Of a DNA stretch of 64,000 bases, positions 43,992 through 53,120 are shown piece after piece. Every line of letters starts with the position of its first letter. The first letter of the stretch is position 1. The position numbers and the translations under genes were made by a program. This DNA is from CBDCGJ01 sp965238305 (GTDB lineage Bacteria > Pseudomonadota > Alphaproteobacteria > GCA-2731375), in NCBI GenBank assembly GCA_965238305.1, contig CBDEHK010000001.1, positions 4,216,001 through 4,280,000 on the forward strand, written 5' to 3'. The notes below the pieces were generated by a model. It ran no database searches. It saw nothing but the letters and a program-made list of their open reading frames with translations, and was not told the origin of the DNA.

Positions 43992-45011
43992 ATGCTTGAA
44001 ACCACCGTCGCCGGTAGCCTGCCAAAACCATCTTGGTTGGCAGAACCGGAACAACTTTGGGCGCCTTGGCGACTTGAAGGTGACGCCCTGATCGAGGGAC
44101 AACAGGATGCGGCGCTTGCTTGGATTAAGAAGCAAGAAGATGCCGGTATCGATATCGTTAGTGATGGCGAGCAATTTCGAACACATTTTGTGCACGGTTT
44201 TCTGGAAACAATTGAAGGCATTGACTGGCAGCTTATGACCACGATGGGGATCCGCGACGACCGCTATGACGCGCAGGTGCCAACGGTGACATCAGCGGTT
44301 CGCCGACCAGGATCCGTGCATCGCGCCAGCGCGCGGTTTTGCCGCGAGAACACCGGTCGCGGTCTCAAGTATACTTTGCCTGGACCCATGACAATTTGCG
44401 ATACTATTGCAAATGCGCATTATGACAGCCGCCCGGATATGGCCATGGCCTTTGCCGATCTTCTGAATGAGGAAGCCCGTGAACTCGACGCGTTGGGCGT
44501 CGATGTGATCCAGTTTGACGAGCCGGCGTTCAATGCCTTTATGGGTGATGTTGTAGATTGGGGTGTCGAAGCACTGCACCGGGCGATTGAGGGGCTTACA
44601 TGCAAGACGGCGGTGCATATTTGCTATGGCTATGGCATTCAACAGAATATTGATTGGAAAAAGACCCTGGGCGAGGAGTGGCGTCAGTATGAGATCTTTT
44701 TCCCATCCCTGAATGCTAGCCGCATTGATCAAGTTTCCTTGGAATGTGCAAATTCAAATGTACCGCTCTCGGTCCTCGGCCTGCTAAAAGACAAAGAGAT
44801 CTTGGTCGGCGCGATTGACGTCGCGTCGATGGAGATTGAAAGTCCACAAACTGTCGCCGCTACCCTGCGCGGAGCGATGAAGTTTGTTGATGCAGAACAG
44901 ATTGTCGCGTGTACGAATTGCGGCATGGCGCCCTTGCCGCGCTCGGTCGCAGAAAGAAAAATCAAAGCCTTGGGCGAAGGTGCGGCGCTTTTGCGAACGG
45001 AATTAGCTTGA
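43992..45011 (+). CDS. MetE-like (cobalamin-independent methionine synthase core) protein
   Basis: A 339-aa TIM-barrel protein equivalent to the C-terminal catalytic half of MetE. Zn ligands are visible in 'HICYGYG' (His/Cys), 'VSLECANS' (Glu) and 'ACTNCGM' (Cys), and 'IQFDEPAF' is the substrate-binding strand. Stand-alone core MetE proteins use various methyl donors; some act in other pathways. AAAAGGGGAG precedes the ATG. Confidence 0.87.
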   Translation: MLETTVAGSLPKPSWLAEPEQLWAPWRLEGDALIEGQQDAALAWIKKQEDAGIDIVSDGEQFRTHFVHGFLETIEGIDWQLMTTMGIRDDRYDAQVPTVTSAVRRPGSVHRASARFCRENTGRGLKYTLPGPMTICDTIANAHYDSRPDMAMAFADLLNEEARELDALGVDVIQFDEPAFNAFMGDVVDWGVEALHRAIEGLTCKTAVHICYGYGIQQNIDWKKTLGEEWRQYEIFFPSLNASRIDQVSLECANSNVPLSVLGLLKDKEILVGAIDVASMEIESPQTVAATLRGAMKFVDAEQIVACTNCGMAPLPRSVAERKIKALGEGAALLRTELA

Positions 45012-45206
45012 TGTTCGACGGTTGAGGGATGAGCCGACAATCTTTCGCCTTGGGTCACCTTCGGAAATTTACGCGCCCAACATTGATGTCAGCTATGCCT
45101 GCAACGCCGGACGATATCTAGCAGAATGCGAGTAGGCTGCTATGTGCCAGAAGCAGCCATCGACGACCCCATGGATTTCACTCGAACAACTCATTAAACT
45201 CCTGCA

Positions 45207-46925
45207 ATGAGCGACGAAATACATCGTAAACTGGCCGCAATTGTATCTGCCGATGTAGTTGGCTATTCCCGCCTCATGGGCGAGGACGAAGCAGGCACGC
45301 TGGCGGCCCTCAGGCAATGGCGGACAGAGGTGTTTGAACCAGCGATCAGCAGCAATAGAGGCAGCGTCGTTAAAAACATGGGTGATGGCTGGCTGGTAGA
45401 ATTCGACAGCGTGGGTGATGCCGTTATCTGCGCGATCCAGGTGCAGGAAAAACTATCCGATCATGAAGTACTGAAACTCAGAATTGGACTTCACATCGGC
45501 GACATTGCGCATGCGGACGGCGACATTTATGGCGATGGGGTCAACATAGCCGCACGTTTGCAGCAGATCGCTGAGCCCGGTACGATCGTCATCTCAGACG
45601 TGACGCGTCGTAGCATTGACGGCAAACTTGCTACGGCCTTCTCCGACCTAGGCCAGCAGGAATTAAAGAATATCGCCGAACCAATCGCCGCCTTTGGTTG
45701 GGGTATGACTACAACGCAGATTGCAGCCGCGTCTTTACCACTGCCGGACAAACCCGCCATTGCGGTCTTGGCTTTCGATAATATGACCGGTGATCCGCAG
45801 CAAGAATATTTCGCGGACGGCTTTACCGAAGACTTGATCACCAACGTCGCTCGATCCAAGGATCTGTTTGTCATCGCCCGCAATTCCTCTTTCACCTACA
45901 AGGGTCGCGCGGTGAACATTCGCCAGATCGCCGATGAGCTTGGAGTGCGCTACGTTGTCGAAGGATCAATACGGCGGATCGGCGAGAATATGCGAATTAC
46001 CGCCCAGTTGATAGATGCAGCAAATGGCGCTCATGTATGGGCGAAGCGGTACGACGAACCGATGTCCAAACTGTTCGATTTACAGGACGAAATAAGCCAA
46101 GAAATTGCAGGCGCGCTCCTGGCGAGCGTTGGCAAGGCCGATCTTGCCAAGGCATCTCAAAAGCGACCCAAAGATCATTCAGCATATGACTATGTGCTTC
46201 GCGCGCGTGCGCAACTGGCTCTAGTCAGCCGGGAAGCGACACTGAAAGCTCGCGGGTTTGCTGAGCAAGCCATTGGCATTGATCCTGACTATGCTCCCGC
46301 CTACGCCTTACTTGGCGAAACGTTCAGCGTTACCTACGTTCGTCAGTGGGAAGCACTGGACGCCTTGGATCATGCCTATAGTGCGGCGCTCAAAGCGGTC
46401 GAATTAGATCCCCTGTCATCGCAAGCACATTCTTTACTGGGACGGATTTTCCTACGTCGCCGGCAATATGACGATGCTGTTGCGAGCCATGAGAAGTCGA
46501 TAGCACTCAATCCAAACCGCGCCGATAGCTACGCGTTCCTCGCCGACACGCTAACCTTCATTGACCGGGCGGACGAGGCTATCGACGCGATACTCACAGC
46601 CATGCGGCTCGATCCGTATTATCAGCTCCTCTTCGATATGTATCTCGGACGGGCCTATTACTTTTCCAAGCAGTACAATAAAGCCGTTGCACAACTTCGG
46701 ACCTGCGCCCTGCGCGCGCCGAATTTTTTGCCTTGTTACATGTTCCTGGCGTCGGCTTACGCGGAGCTTGGCGATCAGGGCGAGGCGCAACGTACGACCG
46801 AGACGCTGCTGAAGATTGCACCTAAATTCTCGATTAGCAAGTCGGTGCGAAATCACCTGCCCTTCGTTCCGTCAGCAATGCAGTTCTACATCCGCGGACT
46901 TCGCAAGGCGGGTGTGCCTGAGTAA
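45207..46925 (+). CDS. Class III adenylate/guanylate cyclase with TPR repeats
   Basis: A 572-aa protein. Residues ~5-170 form a class III cyclase domain ('VSADVVGYSRLMGEDE' and 'NMGDGWLVEF' give the two metal-binding Asp). Residues ~185-310 form a FlgO/TolB-N-like domain ('AVLAFDNMTGDPQQEYFADGFTEDLI'). About five TPRs follow to the C-terminus. This architecture is common in alphaproteobacteria and makes a soluble cAMP-producing sensor. No membrane segment is seen. Confidence 0.9.
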   Translation: MSDEIHRKLAAIVSADVVGYSRLMGEDEAGTLAALRQWRTEVFEPAISSNRGSVVKNMGDGWLVEFDSVGDAVICAIQVQEKLSDHEVLKLRIGLHIGDIAHADGDIYGDGVNIAARLQQIAEPGTIVISDVTRRSIDGKLATAFSDLGQQELKNIAEPIAAFGWGMTTTQIAAASLPLPDKPAIAVLAFDNMTGDPQQEYFADGFTEDLITNVARSKDLFVIARNSSFTYKGRAVNIRQIADELGVRYVVEGSIRRIGENMRITAQLIDAANGAHVWAKRYDEPMSKLFDLQDEISQEIAGALLASVGKADLAKASQKRPKDHSAYDYVLRARAQLALVSREATLKARGFAEQAIGIDPDYAPAYALLGETFSVTYVRQWEALDALDHAYSAALKAVELDPLSSQAHSLLGRIFLRRRQYDDAVASHEKSIALNPNRADSYAFLADTLTFIDRADEAIDAILTAMRLDPYYQLLFDMYLGRAYYFSKQYNKAVAQLRTCALRAPNFLPCYMFLASAYAELGDQGEAQRTTETLLKIAPKFSISKSVRNHLPFVPSAMQFYIRGLRKAGVPE

Positions 46926-47066
46926 CGATTAGTTTGTCAGAATTGGATGTCTGCGCCGGGTCAAAGGCGGCTGTTGTTGCGGCAACTCGTCGAAGTCCGA
47001 TATACGCTCGAACGCGAATCTATCAAATACGAAAACCAGTGTTGCCGGAAGTGCCACTTTAATACC

Positions 47067-47090
47067 CGCGATCGAGTATATATGATCGCG
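47067..47090. repeat. Short inverted repeat upstream of RidA gene
   Basis: CGCGATC (47067-47073) and GATCGCG (47084-47090) are perfectly complementary around a 10-nt AT-rich loop. The element lies 64 bp before the RidA-type start. It may be an operator or an mRNA hairpin. No T-tract follows, so a terminator is unlikely. Confidence 0.4.
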
Positions 47091-47153
47091 TGCCTATAGT
47101 GTTATCTGTTGCTATCGTAGACCCGATTGTTAGAAAAAATGAATGGAAACAAA

Positions 47154-47543
47154 ATGAACAACGCCACAAACCCAAAAACTGTGCACGCTCCTGGTGGCGC
47201 TTATAGCCATGTTGTATCAGTGCCCGCCAATGCCGCCTGGGTGGTAATTTCTGGTCAGGTCGGGGTCGATGCGAAAGGCAAAATAAAAGTCGGCATCCGG
47301 GCCCAGGCCGAACAGGCCTTTCGCAATATCTTGGCCTGCCTGAAGGATAGCGGGATGGCGAAAAAGAATTTGGTTAAGTTTACGGTTTTCCTGACCGATC
47401 CGCGCCATATCGATGTTTACCGTGCCGCCCGTAAAAAAGTTATTGGTGATGCCACGTTACCGGCTTCAACCTTGCTGATTGTAAACGGCCTGGCCTCTCC
47501 GGATATGCTAATCGAAGTTGAGGCCGTTGCAGCCAAAGCTTAA
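47154..47543 (+). CDS. RidA/YjgF-family protein
   Basis: A 129-aa trimeric RidA-fold protein: 'YSHVVSVPANAAWVVISGQVGVD' and 'NILACLKDSGMAKKNLVKFTVFLTD' are typical, and 'LIEVEAVAAK' ends the chain. The catalytic Arg of archetypal RidA (near 'R-x-A-R...VxxLP') is replaced: 'RAARKKVIGDATLPASTLL' keeps the motif position without a clear Arg at the usual spot, so it may be a Rid subfamily member with another substrate. ATG 47154 has GGAA at good spacing. Confidence 0.88.
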   Translation: MNNATNPKTVHAPGGAYSHVVSVPANAAWVVISGQVGVDAKGKIKVGIRAQAEQAFRNILACLKDSGMAKKNLVKFTVFLTDPRHIDVYRAARKKVIGDATLPASTLLIVNGLASPDMLIEVEAVAAKA

Positions 47544-47622
47544 CGTTCGCCGTACCAGATACGGTTGTTGAGAAAACGAAAATGGGGTTGAGGATGCCGG
47601 ACACACGATGCCGGACGTCTCA

Positions 47623-48294
47623 TCAGAAGCCGACATAGCTGACAAAATCTTCGTTCCGGGCGCGGTGGGATTTAACGGTGTTAGCGGAGAAGTCGTCGTT
47701 CGGATAGCCCATGGCAATACAGACCATAATGCTTTGATCGTCGGGGATGTTGGCGTGTTCACGGACGACATCGGATTGCATGATGCCCTGGCCATTGATG
47801 ACTGTGCCCAGCCCTTTGGTCCAAGCCGCTAAACAAAGGGCATAAGAAATCGCACCGAGATCAAAATGACTGACCGTCGCCGGCTCGAGAATTTTTTCGT
47901 AAGTCAGCACGATCGATACCGGCGCATCGAATTGGCGAAATCCACGCATCACCCAATCCAGGCGCTTTTCTTTATTGTCGCGTTCGATCCCCATGGCTTC
48001 GAAAAGCTGGATCGCGACGTCGATTTGACGCTGGCGGTGGATGCCCTGATAACCTTCCCGGGTGGCGATATCGCGTTGCGGTTTAGCGCCAGCCATCATT
48101 TTTTCGGTATTGCCCTGGCGGATACGATCCAACGGCTCCCCTGTGACTACATGCAGATGCCAAGGTTGCGTATTCATCGACGACGGCGCGCCCTTGGCTA
48201 TTTCGATCACTTCTTCAATCACCGCCATTGGCACCGGATCGGTTTTATAACCGCGAATACTGCGGCGCGAATTGACCAAGGTTTCAAAATCCAT
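47623..48294 (-). CDS. Nitroreductase-family FMN oxidoreductase
   Basis: A 223-aa flavoprotein with the FMN-binding 'RRSIRGY' start, 'APSSMNTQPWHLHVV' and the C-terminal 'MGYPNDDFSANTVKSHR' typical of family members such as PnbA/NfnB. GGGAG precedes ATG 48294. It reduces nitroaromatics or other acceptors with NAD(P)H. It is convergent with the RidA gene. Confidence 0.9.
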   Translation of the reverse strand: MDFETLVNSRRSIRGYKTDPVPMAVIEEVIEIAKGAPSSMNTQPWHLHVVTGEPLDRIRQGNTEKMMAGAKPQRDIATREGYQGIHRQRQIDVAIQLFEAMGIERDNKEKRLDWVMRGFRQFDAPVSIVLTYEKILEPATVSHFDLGAISYALCLAAWTKGLGTVINGQGIMQSDVVREHANIPDDQSIMVCIAMGYPNDDFSANTVKSHRARNEDFVSYVGF

Positions 48295-48458
48295 CACGCA
48301 CGCTCCCACGCAAATTAATTGTCAAAAGGGTTGAATAGCCGGCGGAACCGCCGAAGGAAAATTCATAGCCCCTTAATGCGACAGGCGGCGATCAAAGCGC
48401 AAGGGAAACCTGAGCCATTGCCTGCGACCTAATGAAGCTGCCGTCATCCGGGGCGATT

Positions 48459-49292
48459 CTATTTGCCGGTGAAGGACGGCGGGCGTTTTTCTTGCCAGGC
48501 GGCGATGCCTTCTTTGAAGTCGTCGGATTTCAACGCTTCGGTGGTTTCTGTTATGGCTTCGCTGACAGCGGCGTCGATATCTTGGCTCAAGCCCCGGTAG
48601 AGCAATTGTTTGGCAACCCGGTTGGAACGTGGAGAAACATCACTGGCAATGGTGGCGGCGAATTTACGCACTTGGCTCATCAAGTCCTGCGATGGCGCGA
48701 TATAATCCACTAGGCCAATATCTTTCGCCTCTTCGGCCAGGACCATGCGTGAGGTGTAGATCAAATCCAAGGTCTTCGACGGACCAATGATTTTCGGTAA
48801 CAACCAAGCCAAACCATATTCCGGCACCAGACCGCGCTTGGCAAATGCAGTCGAAAACTTCACCGTTTCACTGGCAAAACGGATATCGCAATAGATCGAC
48901 ATCACCAAACCGACACCGATCGCCGGGCCATTGATCGCCGCGATCAGCGGTTTTGGTGCGGTCGCCAAATAGGCGTATTTCGCTTCATAGCCTTCGGGCA
49001 AGTCAAGGCCATCAGGGATCGCCCCATTGACCGGCAGGTCCATCGCTTCGCCGACCCCACCACTGGCAGTGTTGGAGAGCCGCGCAACATCGGCGCCGGC
49101 GCAAAAACCACGGCCCGCCCCAGTTAAGACAATCACCCGCACCGCATTATCGTCGGAGGCCGCCGCTACCGCATGGCGAATTTCGCCATTCATCCGGTTG
49201 GTCATGGCATTCATGCGGTCTGGGCGGTTCATGGTGATGGTGGCGATATGCTCGGCCACTTCGTAGATTATTTCCTGGTAATCGCCGGGCAT
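48459..49292 (-). CDS. Enoyl-CoA hydratase/isomerase (crotonase)
   Basis: A 277-aa crotonase with 'ATITMNRPDRMNAMT', the oxyanion segments 'GRGFCAGADVARL' and 'AAINGPAIGVGLVMSIYCDIR', and 'KRGLVPEYGLAWLLP', where one catalytic Glu is kept. The tail is 'KEGIAAWQEKRPPSFTG'. The ATG at 49292 has AAGGAAAA upstream, while the longer frame encodes an unlikely hydrophobic extension. It is divergent from a sensor kinase. Confidence 0.9.
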   Translation of the reverse strand: MPGDYQEIIYEVAEHIATITMNRPDRMNAMTNRMNGEIRHAVAAASDDNAVRVIVLTGAGRGFCAGADVARLSNTASGGVGEAMDLPVNGAIPDGLDLPEGYEAKYAYLATAPKPLIAAINGPAIGVGLVMSIYCDIRFASETVKFSTAFAKRGLVPEYGLAWLLPKIIGPSKTLDLIYTSRMVLAEEAKDIGLVDYIAPSQDLMSQVRKFAATIASDVSPRSNRVAKQLLYRGLSQDIDAAVSEAITETTEALKSDDFKEGIAAWQEKRPPSFTGK

Positions 49293-49362
49293 TACTTTTC
49301 CTTGTTTTAGACAAATAACAGTCACTAGAAAATAAACGACTTTTGCCGCTAACCATAGGAAA

Positions 49363-50799
49363 ATGATAGTAAACTTGCGCCAAATCAAAGACCGTATAGA
49401 GTGGATTGGTATGAGACCGCTGAATTTCATCGTAAAACGGATTGAAGCGACTGCGCGGCAGGTGGTAGCCGGCGATCAGCTCAATCGCGAAGTAGAAATC
49501 AAGCGGGTGGTGAATATTTATGTCACCATGTTGGCGCTGGCAGCGGTCCCCATTGTTATGATTTATCCCTATTATCTGCTGCATCGCCATTTTGGTTTCG
49601 TTGAGTTTGTTGTTTTCGCCGGCTTCGCGGCGGCCGGCGCGGCGGGTTTGACAGTGCTTCATAAATACAAAAATAGTGCGTTGTCGGTGGTCGCCTTTTC
49701 CGGTCTCTGGCTCATCACTTTGACTTTTTGCGCGGTGTTCTCAGGCGGGATCGGCTCACCCGCTGTCCCGTGGATATTATCAGTCCTGGTATTGTTGAGC
49801 CTGGTCAATACGCGGCAAGCCATCTTTGCCGTTATCGGGCTGGAAGCGGCGGCATTGTTGGTTCTGTTCGCCCTCACGCTGGCGGAATTAATCCCGGCAA
49901 ACAAACTTTCGACGCTCGAGATGGGATTGTTTTTTCTATTCTCCTGCCTGACGGCGGCTGGATTCTGGGCGACGATCATCGCTATTCAGCTGGTGCGCAG
50001 GCGCACCAATGACCAGCGGCTGTTGGCCTTGGCCAATGCCGCGCGGGCTGCCAGCAACGCCAAAACGGAATTTCTTTCGACCATGACCCACGAAATGCGG
50101 ACGCCGCTAAATTCGGTCAGTGGGATGTCGGAAATATTGCTGATGACCCATCTGGACGATCGGCAGACCCGGGCGGCAAAAGCGATACAGCGGGCGGGCA
50201 CCGAAATTCTGGCACGGGTCGAGAACATGCTGGAAATCTCCAGCCTCGACGGTGAAGGGGTGCAATTGCAGCACTACGCCTTCTCCATCGGTGATCTGGT
50301 TCGTGGGGTGATCGACGCATTGTTGCCGGACTTGATGGCGAAAGGCCTGACCCTTGATGTCACTGTCGATCCGGAATTGGAACATTTTTATCACGCCGAT
50401 ACCGACCGCTTGACCCGGGTGCTTAAAAGTCTGTTGGATAATGCAGTGAAATTTACCGAGAGCGGCACCATCGCCGTACAGGTTCAACGCGTCGGGCAGG
50501 ATGCGACAACGGATCTAGTTCGTTTTGAAGTGGCCGACCCTGGGATCGGCATTCCGGAACAGCAACGGGAAAACTTGTTCCATGCTTTTCAACAATCTGA
50601 CACCGCTTTGGCGCGGGAACATGAAGGCGCCGGTTTAGGATTGGCTGTCAGCAAACTGATTGTTGAAGTCATGGGCAGTACCATTCATTACCAAAGCGAA
50701 GTCGGTATTGGTTCCACTTTCTGGTTCGACCTTGCGCTCGAACCTCTGAAACCGGCGCAATACCGCGGCAAAAAATCAGCCAGCACCAGGACCGCGTAG
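49363..50799 (+). CDS. Membrane sensor histidine kinase
   Basis: A 478-aa kinase. Six or so hydrophobic helices (about residues 50-215) precede HisKA with 'FLSTMTHEMRTPLNSVSGM' (phospho-His) and a HATPase domain with 'LLDNAVKF' (N box), 'DPGIGIPE' (G1) and 'GAGLGLAVSK' (G2). There is no receiver domain or adjacent response regulator. ATG 49363 is close to AGGA; ATG 49411 is possible. Its last 24 bp overlap the convergent acyl-CoA dehydrogenase gene. Confidence 0.9.
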   Translation: MIVNLRQIKDRIEWIGMRPLNFIVKRIEATARQVVAGDQLNREVEIKRVVNIYVTMLALAAVPIVMIYPYYLLHRHFGFVEFVVFAGFAAAGAAGLTVLHKYKNSALSVVAFSGLWLITLTFCAVFSGGIGSPAVPWILSVLVLLSLVNTRQAIFAVIGLEAAALLVLFALTLAELIPANKLSTLEMGLFFLFSCLTAAGFWATIIAIQLVRRRTNDQRLLALANAARAASNAKTEFLSTMTHEMRTPLNSVSGMSEILLMTHLDDRQTRAAKAIQRAGTEILARVENMLEISSLDGEGVQLQHYAFSIGDLVRGVIDALLPDLMAKGLTLDVTVDPELEHFYHADTDRLTRVLKSLLDNAVKFTESGTIAVQVQRVGQDATTDLVRFEVADPGIGIPEQQRENLFHAFQQSDTALAREHEGAGLGLAVSKLIVEVMGSTIHYQSEVGIGSTFWFDLALEPLKPAQYRGKKSASTRTA

Positions 50800-52032
50800 G
50801 TAAATCGGCGACAAGGGCGCCTCGCCGCGACTTTCAGTTTCCTCAAGGCGGAATATCGTCCGCAAATGCACTTCATCCGGGCCATCATAGATACGGAAAC
50901 TACGTGCCTGCGCCAGGGCATTGGCGAAGGGGCCATCATCGGTGACCGCCAGTGCGCCGAACACCTGGATCGCCCGATTGGCGATATTTTCATAGGCCCG
51001 CGCAACACCAACTTTGATTAGAGAGATTTCCTTGCGCGCCACTTTGTTACCGACCGTATCAAGCAACCAGGCGGTTTTCTGGACCAAAAGCCGCGCCTGT
51101 TCAATCTCCAGGCGGGACAGCGCGATCCATTCCTTGACCGTACTGTAACTTTGCAGGCTCTGGCCGAAGGCTTCGCGGTTGCGGGCCCGTTCAATCATCA
51201 GGCGCAACAGGACTTCGCAATGGCCAATCCCCCGCATGCAGTGATGAATGCGAGCCGGACCCAGACGCGACTGGCCGATCAGGAACCCTTCCCCTTCAAC
51301 GCCTAACAAATTGCTAACGGGAATGCGCACATCGCTCAGTTTCACTTCCGAATGGGGCGTAACAATATCGCGATGACCAAACACCGGCAGCACCCGTACG
51401 ACTTCAAAACCTGGCGTTTTCTTGGGCACCAGAACGATCGAATGCTGGCGACCGCGTGGCGCATCCGGATTGGTAACGCCAACGACAATGGCAAATGCGC
51501 AGCTTTCATTGGCCGCGTTGGTGGCGAACCATTTGTGCCCATTGATGACATATTCGTCCCCTTGGCGTTCAATCCGGGTCGCAATATTGGTCGCATCGGA
51601 AGAGGCGACGGCGGGTTCCGTCATCGCAAAGGTGGAAGTAAACTCCCCTTCCAGTAGTGGATTAAGAAACTCCCGTTTCTGCGCTGGTGTTGCGAAAAGT
51701 TGCAGGATTTCCATATTCGGGACATCCGGAGCATGACAATTAAAGACTTTTGAGGCCCACGGCAAACGACCCAATATTTCCGCAATTTTTGCAAATTGCA
51801 AATTGCTGAGCCGGGTTCCTGGTTCATCCTCGGCCAGTTGCGGCAACGCCATGTTCCACAGACCCACTGCCTTTGCTTTGACACGCAGCTCATTCAAAAA
51901 AGCCGGCGCCGGATTGCCGTCGACTTCGACCTGTTGGTGCCAATCTTCGGCCCTGGGCAAGATATGCTGGTCGAAAAAATACTGAACTCTGAACTGTAGT
52001 TCCTCCGTTTCCGGGCCGGGGGAAAAATCCAT
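50776..52032 (-). CDS. Acyl-CoA dehydrogenase (ACAD10/11-like)
   Basis: A 418-aa FAD enzyme with 'FAMTEPAVASSDATNI', 'INGHKWFATNA' and the C-terminal 'RIYDGPDEVHLRTI'. As in the ACAD10/11 group the catalytic acid position is Asp in DGPDEVH rather than Glu. It starts at the TAG/ATG boundary with the nitronate monooxygenase gene (1-bp overlap), making a three-gene minus-strand operon with the NDP-forming CoA ligase. Confidence 0.9.
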   Translation of the reverse strand: MDFSPGPETEELQFRVQYFFDQHILPRAEDWHQQVEVDGNPAPAFLNELRVKAKAVGLWNMALPQLAEDEPGTRLSNLQFAKIAEILGRLPWASKVFNCHAPDVPNMEILQLFATPAQKREFLNPLLEGEFTSTFAMTEPAVASSDATNIATRIERQGDEYVINGHKWFATNAANESCAFAIVVGVTNPDAPRGRQHSIVLVPKKTPGFEVVRVLPVFGHRDIVTPHSEVKLSDVRIPVSNLLGVEGEGFLIGQSRLGPARIHHCMRGIGHCEVLLRLMIERARNREAFGQSLQSYSTVKEWIALSRLEIEQARLLVQKTAWLLDTVGNKVARKEISLIKVGVARAYENIANRAIQVFGALAVTDDGPFANALAQARSFRIYDGPDEVHLRTIFRLEETESRGEAPLSPIYLRGPGAG

Positions 52033-53120
52033 TAGTTTTTCCTCAATTTGACCAAGCTGCTTTCTCCCTGACCAACCAATTCCTGTATCACTTCATCGAC
52101 ACTGCGCAGTTCATTGACATAGGCGATACTTTGGCCGGCGGGATGATGGACCAGAGGGGCGACTTGGTGTTCATGAATAGCGCCCAACAGATCGCCGACG
52201 AGAATATCCTGATAGGGCATTTTCAGCGCCGCCGGAGCTTCTTTAGCGGCCCATTCCTCACTCCACGCGGTGCGGATTTGGCGCAAGGTCTTGCCACTAT
52301 CGGCGCGAGAAATCACCGTATCGGAACTACCGGCAGCCAGGAGTTTTTCCGTCAAAATCTCCGACAACCCATGTTCGCGGGTGCCAAGCCAGACAGTACC
52401 GAGCCAAACCCCTTGGGCACCCAATGCATAAGACGCCGCGATATGGCGACCGGTGGCGACGCCACCAGCGGCGAGCACGGGAATATCACCGGCCACATCT
52501 ACAATCTGCGGCACCAATGAGAAAGTACCGATAACGCCAGTATGGGCACCCGCGTCATAACCCTGCGCCACTAAAATATCAGTGCCCGACGCAATTGCGC
52601 TCTGCGCATGATGCGGACTACCAACCAAGGCCAGGGTGACTTTGCCATCGGCCTTGGCTTGCGTCACTGCGTCCATCGGCGCCCCGATACCGCAAGCAAA
52701 CATGTTGACATCCGATTCCAATACCGCCCGGATCTGGGCGTCCGCCACTTCGTTGGAGCGGACAAAGCGCGAGCGCATGCCCGGTTTTGTCGCTTTTGGC
52801 ACCTTGTATTTGTCGTATAGACCTTGCACAAAATCCCGATGTCCGTCGGAGATTTCCGCTTCAATCAAAGTGCGGTCGTCGGTCGCTGGCATGCCGCGTG
52901 GCAACACCAAATCGACACCGAAAGGTTTGTCGCCAACCATCTGCCGCAGTCGTTTTAGACGATCGCGAATTTCCTCCGGCGTATCGCGGGTCGCGCCATA
53001 GACGCCGAAACCACCGGCGTTGGTAACCGCTGCCGTAACTTCAATGCTATGGGCAAAACTGAAGATCGGGTATTTGACCCCGAGCCGGCGACCCAGTGCT
53101 GTTTGCAATGAGCTAGTCAT
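52032..53120 (-). CDS. Nitronate monooxygenase-family FMN protein
   Basis: A 362-aa TIM-barrel flavoprotein of the 2-nitropropane dioxygenase type: 'GAMTNAGGFGVYGA'-like start (VTNAGGFGVYGATRD), 'VGSPHHAQSAIASGTDILVAQGYDAGAHTG' and 'VLAAGGVATGRHIAAS' (FMN phosphate loop). The AGAHTG His is the likely base. It overlaps the upstream ligase by 8 bp and the downstream dehydrogenase by 1 bp. Its use beside an acyl-CoA dehydrogenase hints at enoyl or nitro-acid metabolism. Confidence 0.87.
   Translation of the reverse strand: MTSSLQTALGRRLGVKYPIFSFAHSIEVTAAVTNAGGFGVYGATRDTPEEIRDRLKRLRQMVGDKPFGVDLVLPRGMPATDDRTLIEAEISDGHRDFVQGLYDKYKVPKATKPGMRSRFVRSNEVADAQIRAVLESDVNMFACGIGAPMDAVTQAKADGKVTLALVGSPHHAQSAIASGTDILVAQGYDAGAHTGVIGTFSLVPQIVDVAGDIPVLAAGGVATGRHIAASYALGAQGVWLGTVWLGTREHGLSEILTEKLLAAGSSDTVISRADSGKTLRQIRTAWSEEWAAKEAPAALKMPYQDILVGDLLGAIHEHQVAPLVHHPAGQSIAYVNELRSVDEVIQELVGQGESSLVKLRKN

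Noticed and set aside
45012..45206. Possible small gene or leader between the MetE-like and cyclase genes
   Set aside because: Short frames only, no RBS or recognisable product; treated as non-coding.
48272..48287. RutR-like sequence (11/14 match) inside the nitroreductase gene
   Set aside because: It lies within the 5' coding region and matches less well than the 13899 site; probably chance.
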